Source: Acholoe squamosa (Eukaryota > Annelida > Polychaeta > Phyllodocida > Polynoidae). Taken from it: a DNA stretch of 64,000 bases. This document shows positions 1 through 9,677 of this stretch, piece by piece. The stretch is from NCBI GenBank assembly GCA_949317995.1, contig OX439045.1:40939693-41003692 (forward strand), given 5' to 3'. The notes beneath the pieces are model-generated. The model had not been told where the DNA came from, made no database searches, and was given only the letters and a program-made list of their open reading frames with translations. Each line of letters begins with the position of its first letter. The first letter of the stretch is position 1. The position numbers were made by a program, and so were the translations under genes.

Positions 1-270
1 CCGTGTGCACTGTCGCTGTTTGCTGCCGGGCGACGAGGTGTATTTAGTACACAAACATAACAGTGAGATGCATTCAAAGCTTTAGCCGTGTGCCGCTGCC
101 AATCCGAGCCAAGATGGGCGCTGTCGCTGTCCGCTGCCGGGCGACGAGGTGTATGTACCTGTACACACACTATGGCTGGCTTCGAGTCCCGGGGAGGGGG
201 AATAATTTTTGTTTTCAACTTGAATTTATTAGTATTCTATTGATTATTTATTGGTTTCGTGGTATAAAAT
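1..270 (+). repeat. SINE-like repeat fragment with an internal duplication
   Basis: Two similar stretches (about 7-45 and 119-158) share a block containing GCTGCCGGGCGACGAGGTGT. The part from about 178 on (GGCTTCGAGTCCC, a B-box-like string, then an AT-rich run with ATTCTATTGATTATTTATTG) matches the reverse strand of 57541-57660. I see no A box here, so this is probably a truncated or rearranged copy of the tRNA-derived family seen near 57.7 kb. The left edge may lie outside the window. Confidence 0.4.
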
Positions 271-393
271 AAGTAGTCAATGGCTTATTCATGACTCGTG
301 TGTGTTAGCAAAGGCTAATTACACTCGGCCTAGGGCCTCGTGTAATTAGCCTTCACTAACACACACTCGTCATGAATTAGCCATTGATTACTT
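271..393. repeat. Long imperfect palindrome (hairpin-forming)
   Basis: The arms run from AAGTAGTCAATGGCTTATTC on the left to its near-complement ending at 393, centred at about 332 (CGGCCTAGGGCCTCG). Each arm is about 55 bases with a few mismatches, and almost no loop remains. It follows directly on the SINE-like fragment. It may be the inverted-repeat tail of that repeat or an inserted palindromic MITE. Confidence 0.6.
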
Positions 394-2318
394 GTTCATT
401 ATCTATCCTTTTTTTTTGCAATGGCAACTCCCGACCCCAGTCTCCAGTAATCGGGACATAGGATAACTGGAATAGTGATGGTAAGATAATGCGTCAGCAA
501 GATGTGAATATTGCTTGTTTGACCAGTGTGATCTGGAAGCATAAGATTGTGGTGCTCAAGTAGATATTTAATACTCAATATCAACTGTATGAGAGAAAGG
601 CTCTCAGATCGTTCATTTTCTTAACAGCAGACAATACCATTGTAAGGTCGAATCCCACATTGTGAAATAGGGCTTCAATATCTCTGCGATTTTGTCTATT
701 GTGTCATTTGGCCCTTGTTGAGGCCATAAAATGCAAGGACTACTGCAAACGTGACCCTAAACCTCGGAATAAGTTTAAGAAAAAGTCTTAAGGAATAAGA
801 AAGGAAAACCCAGTACCCCAGTCAACAATCGTCCATAATCCAGCAACAGTTTCCAAAGAGTTTTAAATGGCGCCCCTTAATCTAATTTACAAGTCATGAA
901 TCTTGGATGGGTAAGGGGATGTTTAACGCTGATACCACCTAGTTCACACTTTTTCCTTTTTTGATTTTGATTTGATTTTGATTTTTTTTTTAATGGTGCT
1001 CATTTCCTGCATGATTTACACGGCAGTTATCGTCCATCATGAACAAGCACCACAATAGATGTAAATCCATATATTTATGTTATACTGAAAAAGATATGTG
1101 CCCAATGTGGACAGGCTCCATATTGAATCTAATTAGAGACAAATTTGTATGAAAGAAATATGTAAATATGAACAAATGTGCTCATGGTGCTCATCTTGGC
1201 TTACAGGGGTACATCACAGTAAAACATAAATCATCGGAGTAAAGGAAAAGAATACGCTAGATTGGTGGGATGCAGACCACCCCCAGTAAAGGTCAAATCA
1301 TATGATGAGATCTATCCCTCTAAGGTTTTTGTAATATTGGTGGTCTTGCAGATTGAGAGCCTTCCTCAGCCTGCAAATTGCAAGGGTTATAACAATCAAT
1401 TCCATTTTCTAATTCCCACTATTGCAGTCGAAATGACACCCAAGCCTTCTAATACAGATTATATCAAGCTATATCAGAGATATAAGCTGAATTCAAACTG
1501 CTATATGGCAAAACACTGTGTGCAATAAGACCGATATTAACTCTGGAAATTATTTGAATAGACTGAATTACTGCATATGATAAAGGTTTAGATTGGAACT
1601 TGGGTTTAAAATTGAAAGGAACACGCATACCTAAAGGTGCATTTGTTAACTTAAATTCTGGCCAATTACAATAGAGTTTGTTGAATTGGAGAATCTTTTG
1701 ATCTCAGCAAGCAAATATATCTAATTATCTAGATCTTAATTTGCCTCTCTATTGGCAGGAGTTATCTTGTAAATAATTGTGTAGAGGCAAGGAGAAAGGG
1801 TGTTCCATGCTAAATTCAACTTTAAATTCAGATCACTAGCTTTTCAGTGATATATTGCAAGAGAAGTTACACCTGTTAGTCTTAGAGAAATGGCTTGCTA
1901 AATATGGGTAGTTCTGACCATTTCCTGAATTGCAATAAGCTCTACATCTAATTGGTCATGAGATACATCAAAAATTAGCATAATTTATGCTAATAAGCTA
2001 AATTAGCATAATTTTTTAATTCTTTTGCCCATAACCTTTGAACTAGAAATGGTATTTTCGTTCTGTTTTCACCATTGTAAACCTGGTGAAACATACCTTC
2101 AAATGAGATCATTGATTTTCCAATTTAGAATGAAAATCATGTTTCAATGGCAACATAAATCAACAAAAATTACTATTAAGGCCCAAAAACATTCCCTTTT
2201 CATGCCTTGTTTGGAACCTTTCCACCCAAAACAGAACGTTTTATCAAAAATCATTGAATTCTCCATGAAAAAGTACCCTAAAACAGTTTTAGGCATATTT
2301 TTACTATTCTAGCCCATA
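394..2318. other. No gene recognised
   Basis: AT-rich DNA with only short open frames that lack family motifs or convincing splice sites. I see no RNA gene or clear repeat. Confidence 0.6.
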
Positions 2319-2540
2319 CCCAGCAAATTGTCGTCATCTGTCACCATAATTGGTCATCAATAGTGACTCCTTTTTGAGTGATAACTCATTCCGTCATCTT
2401 TTGCCACTGTGTGTTAGACTCACGTGGCATACCAATTGCTATTCCTGGTGATCTTGTGCTATAACGATGTCATGTTCCATCTAGCAACATGTGTGAGCCA
2501 CTTCACACAGGTTGACGAGGACTCACGACAATTTGCTGGG
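2319..2540. mobile_element. MITE with 16-17 bp perfect terminal inverted repeats and TA target duplication
   Basis: The left end CCCAGCAAATTGTCGT is the exact reverse complement of the right end ACGACAATTTGCTGGG. TA flanks both sides (2317-2318 and 2541-2542). The 222-bp length, lack of coding capacity and TA duplication are those of a non-autonomous Tc1/mariner-like or other TA-targeting element. The perfect repeats suggest a fairly recent insertion. Confidence 0.8.
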
Positions 2541-2542
2541 TA

Positions 2543-5500
2543 GTGATGCCCCCTGGTGGCTAAAACAGGTACTAAATCCCGCAGGAACCCCCATTTCTGC
2601 TTGCTGGCTCACATATACCTCCCTCTGGCAGTTATATCTTTCGAAACGATCTTATAAATGACTTGTGAACCATGGTATTGATTGTGAATCATCAAGAATT
2701 AACTCCTGGACCTATAAATCTTTGAGGCGTCAAAACATTGCTGTGTCAAATTTACGAGGTAAGAATGAAGCATTAAGGCCAGTCTGGTAAGGCAGTGAGA
2801 CATTGAGAAACAGTGGCAGTGAATCATTTCTTTATCGGGGATGGGATGTCTAGTTAGTGAGTCAGTAAAACAGTCCAATACTTAGAATCATAACTAGTAC
2901 TTTGCTAATTAGGAATGCCAATTAGGACGTGAAATAGGTTGTGAGATGCCTTTCCAGTGTACCAGTGAGTAGGTGAGGTTCTGAGACAGTGACTGATATT
3001 TGGTAATTGACCAGTGCTTAAAGCAATTCTTAAATATAGGTACATTGGAAGGCGAATTTCTAAAGTGTTAATTAAAATTTTCTTCATTGATATGATATGA
3101 AATGGATGAACAAGGTAAAGAGGACCTCCCGGAGGTACCTCACAGATCGCTTTTCCTTGGTTAATGCAAAGTGTCAGTGAGCGGTGCTTAGATCATTCAT
3201 ATTGAATCCAAACATATATTTCTTATTATTCATTCAACACAAACGGATGGCATTATAGTATAGAGCATGATTTATTCTTGTATCAATGAGAAATCACACA
3301 ACTATTTGGCATATCCATAGGAGGGAACAGAGCTTTAGAAACGAGCTTATGGAAAGCCGAATGAGTGAACTTAGTTTACACAAGGTTACACGACTCATAC
3401 AGGGATTAATTCCCCTTATAACTGATTTCAGTCCACCATAAAAGGTTCCACGGCACTATACTCTGATAACCCCTCCTCAAACCAGGTTTTTTATTGCTTT
3501 GATGGTGGCAAAAACTAAATTTCCATTGATCAATCTATTGTCAGTATTGAATCAACGTTGAACTGAATCGTGAGTTTACTGTGGCGGTCTTAAAATGGAT
3601 TAGTCCATGATGTCACCTGCAGTCGAACAGTATTAATATCGCTTAAATTTAGACAAAAATCCTTTTACTAACCTCTAGTATTTTAGACCTTCTATAATTT
3701 GATAATGTACGCTAAAGAGGCATTATGTAGAGTGTGGGAAGCAACATTAACTCAGACTGTTGAGTCGAGAATGAAATAACACCTTGTAGGAAATGACAAC
3801 TGTTGGTTCAAGGTTGACCATTTTAATTTCAAATTGATATCGTTGAATTGAGTGTTTACACTACGTTGTAAAATCATCCTTGAAACATCTACACACCAAT
3901 GCTGATTTAGCATCATTCATGATATAATGTTGTTTTGGTGACAACCTTGATTAAAACGTATACAATCATGTTGTGCAATAAATTTTGAATCATTGCTGAA
4001 TAGAAAACAAAATTTCAATGTTGATACCCAGGACCAAATGGTAATATATTTGATTGAGTATCATCTCAATATTGGCAAATTGAGACTGGGATCACCCAAT
4101 GGTAAAACATGGAGTCACCATAGTAAAAGAAACCTGTATTTTCTATTCCATCCCCTAAGCTTTCTATAATATGACATAATATGTCATGTATCCAATGACA
4201 CTCATTTCCTTTAATAATCAAAGACAGAATCTGCTTGGAGCTTAAGATTGCACAATGGCAGTCAGGGTTTTTGGAACTGACAATAGGTGAACTAACATGT
4301 AAAATTGCTCATATAAAATATACAGCAATATGTGCACCTCTAATCTGGTGTGAGTCCCATTCGGCATAATTTGAGCTATCAAATACTGTCAAAGGATTTG
4401 CAGAAATCCCTTTGCTTACATGACATTGTGAGCCACAGTTACACTCCATAAATCCCTACTGAGTGATTAGTGCATGGCTGTCCCCAGACAGCTACTTACA
4501 GAGGTTTGTAATATATGTGATGGTTGGTGGAATTTAAATGGCAGCATTGTCGGCATTAGCAACAGGTTTCTCAACATTGTCAACATAAATATAAAATATG
4601 GAGATGTCCTGATTGCTGGGTAAACTTTGCCTATACCTAGTCTAGGCCCCTTACACCCAAATAAAGAACTCCATCAAAACTGTCCATTACACTAGGTTTA
4701 AATGGTCTAAATCCAGGACATTATAGGAGGGAGGGGGTAAACCTGGTCACTGTTCCATACCAAGTTTGATTTCAGACTTAAAGGACTAAAACAGGGTAGT
4801 GGGAAAATTTACACATTTTGCTTGCCATATGCGCCGGTCTAGGTCTGGGTATCTAGGTATTTAAGAGTATAAACAGAATTGGACGTTGGGCTTTGAGCAT
4901 GACAACCACCAGACAGCACACTCAAAGAACTGGAAGTAGATCACCAGCAGTAAGCCCTTAGGTGAGCATATAATCTTCACTCACAATTCTGCCCTTTTTT
5001 AATTTCTACAACTTGATAGCAGTTGCTTATTCAGAATTCACTATACCAGCTTCACATTACATGGGTACATATGGGAATTCTTTTCTTTTCTCCCCATGAC
5101 AAAAATGTGAACTACCTGTACATTTGCCTCGAGAGGGGAGGAGATCATTTAAAACATAATGTAAATTCACGATTTATTGTCACATTATCACATTATCCGT
5201 GTGTTGTGTTGTGGTCAACACTATTATAGTATCAAGGTTGTGGGTCAACCATTAGTTTGTACTGTTTCTGTCAGTCTATATAGCGGACTGTTTTATATCA
5301 TTCATAAAAGCAATATTTGATATTCTTAGGATTTCTAGGTAAACTCAATTTCATTACATCAAACGCAGAATAAAGTTGGCAAATCACAGTCCAGTATTCT
5401 AGTTCTTCTGTTTATATATCACTTCAATCAATAAACACTTGGGGGAGAAACTTATCAGCAGGCAGGCAATTTTCTAATAATCTTAATTATTTTAGACTTA

Positions 5501-5853
5501 AACTGATGAATTGTTTCAAGGTATTGAGTTTCAGCACTCAGTTCACCCAAGCCTGTGCTGCTCTGTACAGCAGGCCACATCTGTATTTCTCTGACTTTGT
5601 TCTGTCAATTTTGAGCTTCTTTTAATCAGCAGCTCTGGTATTTCTAGGGTGGACTACACAGTTAGACGGGTCAGTAGCATATAGGTAGATAATAATGACT
5701 AGGTGACATGTAACAGCCTCAGAATATGCATTATTTTATATTATTTTAACTATTTTCATGTCCTTGTGCATGCTTTAACTGTATATATCATTGAATAATG
5801 GAACACTTATCATAACTGACGAGACGTTGGTCAAGCCAATTAATTGCAACACT
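2543..5853. other. No gene recognised
   Basis: AT-rich intergenic DNA. Short open frames at 2905-3087 and 5023-5229 have no recognisable motif. Around 3810-4030 there are GTTGAT/ATCAAC-type strings like those in MITE ends, but I could not define an element. Confidence 0.55.
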
Positions 5854-6211
5854 GGAAGCTGTTTTTCCACATAGGTGTTATAAATGCACATGTGGAGTGT
5901 CAAATGCGGGACCTATGTGGCAAAAATATTTGAAAAGAAAAAAGTTGTTTTTAAAAGGCCTCCGTGTAGGGTCCGTATATAAGAGCTTAACATACGGAAA
6001 TTAATTGATACATACAGATTTTTTTTTAGTGGACTCAAGGCTTAAGTATGAAAATAGTTTGCAATCCAGGAAACCCCCTAGGGATTCCCTAGAATGACGA
6101 CACACATGCCGGAATTATATAGGTAGGTTTGGTACACAAATTTTTTTTTTCGCAGGGGGGGGGGTGGGGGTGGTGGGGGGTGAGACCAGCATAATGGTAT
6201 TTTTACAGCTA

Positions 6212-6289
6212 TTAAAGGGTTAGCGATAAGGGGACGGTGTAATCTACATCCATCTGGGCCCTCTCAGTCTGCTGTCGCTAACCCTTTAA
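6212..6289. repeat. Perfect 15-bp inverted repeat (stem-loop)
   Basis: TTAAAGGGTTAGCGA at 6212-6226 is the exact reverse complement of 6275-6289, with a 48-bp loop. It lies inside the 5854-6703 element. Confidence 0.7.
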
Positions 6290-6477
6290 GACCTCTAACC
6301 ATTCAGGGGTAGTATGCTGAAATGTGTCGCATTTAAAGCTATTTTTGGCAGTTTTTACCAATTGATTTTTCCATCCACCTTGCATATAAGGTGCACTCCA
6401 ACTCAGCATATAATCCATATAATCGACATACGGAACTATAATATGACACATATGGAGGAAAAAGGGCTGTATGTAGG

Positions 6478-6505
6478 ATACCACCTGCCCTAGAGCAGGT
6501 GGTAT
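6478..6505. repeat. Perfect 11-bp inverted repeat with 6-bp loop
   Basis: ATACCACCTGC and GCAGGTGGTAT flank CCTAGA. The palindrome lies in the right half of the 5854-6703 element. Confidence 0.75.
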
Positions 6506-6787
6506 TCAGAGCTCCATATACGGACCTTATGTGGGATTTTCATTTTCTGTATCTTGAGCAAAAACACCTTTTTGTCTGTATCTGGATGCAGAAAGCCGTA
6601 TCCACTGAGGCAGGATGCGGAAATCTGAGCAAAAACATTTTTAGGCATATTGGGGCCATATGTGACATATGGACCCCCGTATGTATGAGGAAAAACGGCC
6701 TCCTGGAAGACCACCATGTGAAAGTGCATTAAATCATAAATGAAATACAATGAAATGTAAATGTATCAGAGAGGTTAGGCTTGGCAC

Positions 6788-6790
<3 letters not shown>

Positions 6791-6858
<68 letters not shown>

Positions 6859-6902
6859 ATATATTATATATATATTATATATATATATATGCATATATAT
6901 AT
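6791..6902. repeat. (AT)n microsatellite
   Basis: About 112 bp of nearly pure TA repeat with a few TAT interruptions. The open frame across it (poly Ile-Tyr) is not a gene. Confidence 0.95.
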
Positions 6903-7836
6903 TCTAAAACACTCATAGTTCAAACAGCTGCTACTTCAAGAGAGCATGTTATGATCAGAGGCTATAACTGCTCTAAATGTAATTAATTTGTTTGGCAGGC
7001 TTGACTGAGCAACAGGGAATATGGCCTATATGAATAATAAACACTCCAAACATTCAATCAGAACTTGGTATATTGCGGAAGTCAAATATGTGCATTTCTT
7101 ATACTCACTATACTTACAAAGCTGGAAGCAGTTTTAAAGTCAAAGTCAAACTTTTCCACTGCGTTTTTTACTTTTATCCCAATATTACTTTTTTTTTATA
7201 TATTTCAAAAAGTCACTTTATTTAGTCAGATTTGTCAGTTCAGGTCTGACTTTTGACTTTTTCAGTCAAGTCAGAATTTTCCTGTCAACTTTTCAATTGA
7301 CTGACGGCCAGTGGAACAAGGTGTACTGACCTTAAGTCAGAGGTGGACTGAAAATGTTTGAGAACTGACCGAAAAAGTTAACTTCACTATGGAATTAGGT
7401 ACCACTTATCCAGTCAGACTTTAAAGGGCTCTGAAGTTGGTTCTTTTTTTTTTTTTTTTTTTTTAGTAAAGCAGCACTTGAGAAAGGGAGTGAAAAAGGA
7501 GATTACACCATATTTGCACTGCAAAAAAATTGATATATAGTTAGCGCTAGATATGGAAGGGGGCATATATAGAGACCTTTCATAATGGACTAATAGATTG
7601 ATATTCATGCACACTGGCTGAATATCAATCTGAAGCTGATCACCAGCGGTTACCACTGATAACAGCTATCAGATGGGTACCAACTGTCCCCCAAGAGGAC
7701 GGCAGTAAATAGTTGGGATCATTTCATTGGCTGATATTCAAACCTGGCTATACACACCAAGCAAAGCAGGACAATCACATGGGTAGTTTTTGTGGTTAGG
7801 CTACTACATGGACGTGGGCCACAATCAAGCCAAAAA
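6903..7836. other. No gene; GTCA-rich simple stretch
   Basis: From about 7140 to 7430 the sequence is rich in degenerate GTCAGA/GTCAAG words. A poly-T run follows at 7444-7464. No coding motif is seen. Confidence 0.5.
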
Positions 7837-8115
7837 TACCGTAATCTCCCGCGTATAAGGCGCACTTCGCATATAACACACACCTAGAGTTTAAGAATAT
7901 TGTTAAATAAATGTACAATTCATAACTTTTGTTCTACTGGATGGATTTTGAAAATTCAAAACGCTATGTGTACCTAAAATACACTGGAACCTACTGAAAC
8001 CCACATAGTGGGAGTGTTACATATCAAAATAAAGCTATTGATGTCCCCCTTGCGGATTCAGGGAGAACTAAAACCCCTCATATAAGATGAGCCTTATACG
8101 CGAGAGATTAAGGTA
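7837..8115. mobile_element. MITE with terminal repeats starting TACCGTAATCTCCCGCGTAT
   Basis: The left end TACCGTAATCTCCCGCGTAT pairs with the right end, which reads TACCTTAATCTCTCGCGTAT in reverse complement. Both continue into AAGGC. The element is 279 bp and non-coding. Related end sequences (GGGTGCGC..ATATGCGAGGTAT) occur at about 17765-17811 and 39781-39832, so this is a dispersed family. I do not assign a superfamily. Confidence 0.65.
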
Positions 8116-8119
8116 CTTC

Positions 8120-8210
8120 AGGTTCTACTCCCATACCTCTCATCTAGCCACCGGATGTAGTGGCTTGCACGTAGAACTTTGGATCCCAAGGTTCAAGGAA
8201 CGAGTCCACC
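8120..8210 (+). repeat. Possible tRNA-derived fragment
   Basis: The stretch with GTAGTGGCTTGCACGTAGAA followed by GGTTCAAGGAACG has faint A-box and B-box resemblance. It has no tRNA fold that I can defend. Confidence 0.15.
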
Positions 8211-8284
8211 TCAGGTTTTAGCATGTGATTAGAACTAGAATGTAAAATAATTCAGTCTTAGATGGCCTTCTTTTCCATTATCCC

Positions 8285-9265
8285 CTGTGAGGCCCCTAAG
8301 TCTCAAAATATCCCTATCCCTCAAAAATTTGTGGGATAGGGGCTTTTTGAAATTTAGGGCCCCCATAAAGCCCCTAACCTACAAAAAGTAGGTAGGGTCA
8401 TTTCTGAGATATGGACATGTCAGACCCCTATGTTTAAAAAAGTTACTATCTCTCAAAACCCCTATCCTTCAAACACAATATCAATGCAATTTTCATTCAC
8501 TAGGGGTTTGGCAAGATTCTTAGAGATGAAAGGTGCTTCTCTTACACATTTCACTAATTAATTGTAGGATTTTAGACTCATTCAAAGTACCTTCTTGGAG
8601 GCAGGAATGCACTGTTTTTGACTTAATTTACCCACCCTGGGTACCATATTAACCTTTGTACTCAAAATTGGTACAATAGCTAGTGAGGGGCCAAATTTGA
8701 TCAGATCGACCCATGCTTGGTAAATCAGGTCAAAAAAGGTAAAATTGGCCCAAGATGAGTCAATTAACCAAGATTCACCCACAAATAGACAATCAATGGC
8801 TAAACTTGATCAAATCAAGTCAATAGGGGTTAAGGTCCAGTTGGACCGAACAGGCTAAATAGGGTCAAATCAAGTCAATATAAGTCAAAATGGTCCCAGA
8901 GACATCAAATTTTAATTGCAGATATTGGTCCAAATAGAGTCAGATTGGCCCAAGTTTGGCAAATTGGGTCAAATCAGGTCATTAAGAATGTACACCTATG
9001 AGTAGAAAATAGGCCAAATTGTTTTAAAATGGAGTAGTTGGCCCAAGATTGAGCAAAATCGAATCAACTGGTCACAAAACAAGTGAATTGGGTCAACATG
9101 GGTTAAATATTGGTTTTGTGATTTAGTGGCCATTTCAATTCTTTCTGTGGTTTAGGGACCTCACATAGCCCTTATGTCACAAATGATTTTCTGATATAGG
9201 GACCCTTTAACAGATAGGGATTTTTTTGAGGGATAGGGGCTTTTTGAGACTTAGTGGTCTCACAG
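8285..9265. mobile_element. Non-autonomous DNA element with about 45-bp terminal inverted repeats
   Basis: The left end begins CTGTGAGGCCCCTAAGTCTC and runs on through CCCTATCCCTCAAAAA. The right end in reverse complement begins CTGTGAGACCACTAAGTCTC and also runs through CCCTATCCCTCAAAAA. CCC flanks both sides and could be a 3-bp target duplication, but the local C-run makes this weak. The interior (about 8640-9110) is a degenerate array of GGTCAAAT-like words without coding capacity. A single end of the same family lies at 42293-42336. Confidence 0.65.
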
Positions 9266-9429
9266 CCCCCCACCCCACCTCTATAAGTCAGGACTAAATC
9301 CTGGGTCTGGTCCCTCAGCAAAGTGAAAGTTGGCCACTTCATATTGCACCAATTAGTGCCATAATGATCATGATGATGTATTTAGTGCAGTCTATTTCTA
9401 TTGTAGATCCACACACAGCAACAGTAGCC

Positions 9430-9677
9430 ATGGCATTCCGGCTTACCAGCAGTGGCGATGCAGGGGCACAGTGTCAGATCATGGAAAAGACGGCTATGCA
9501 GGAGCGGGCACAGATGCAAGCCCTCAATGACCGTCTTGCCGCCTATGTCTCTCGGGTTCGTCAGATGCGCTCGCAGGCCACTACCACCCCCAGTGGTTAC
9601 CATGAGGCCATGCAGGCCCTGGAGGAGGAGATTGTCAGTGTGAAGGATTTGTATGAAGCTGAGTTAGCCAGGCTAAG
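9430..9677 (+). CDS. IF exon 1: head and coil 1A
   Basis: Encodes residues 1-82 plus two bases, including the coil 1A signature [16 protein letters not shown] and the motif [10 protein letters not shown] that opens coil 1B in lamins. The donor is AAG|GTAGGT at 9678. An acceptor-like TTCTATTGTAG upstream suggests a separate leader exon. Confidence 0.9.

Larger units (their letters stand above)
5854..6703. mobile_element. Non-autonomous DNA element with about 20-bp imperfect terminal inverted repeats
   Basis: The left end GGAAGCTGTTTTTCCACATA pairs with the right end, which in reverse complement reads GGAGGCCGTTTTTCCTCATA (17 of 20). The start GGAGGCC resembles the ends of the Harbinger element at 11.4-17.0 kb. 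Inside are two further inverted repeats, 6212-6226/6275-6289 and 6478-6488/6495-6505. The left flank is ACT and the right flank TGG, so no target duplication is evident. No transposase is present. Confidence 0.5.

Noticed and set aside
6750-6986. Poly Ile-Tyr frames (also near 15285, 17405 and 39218)
   Set aside because: Translations of (AT)n microsatellites.
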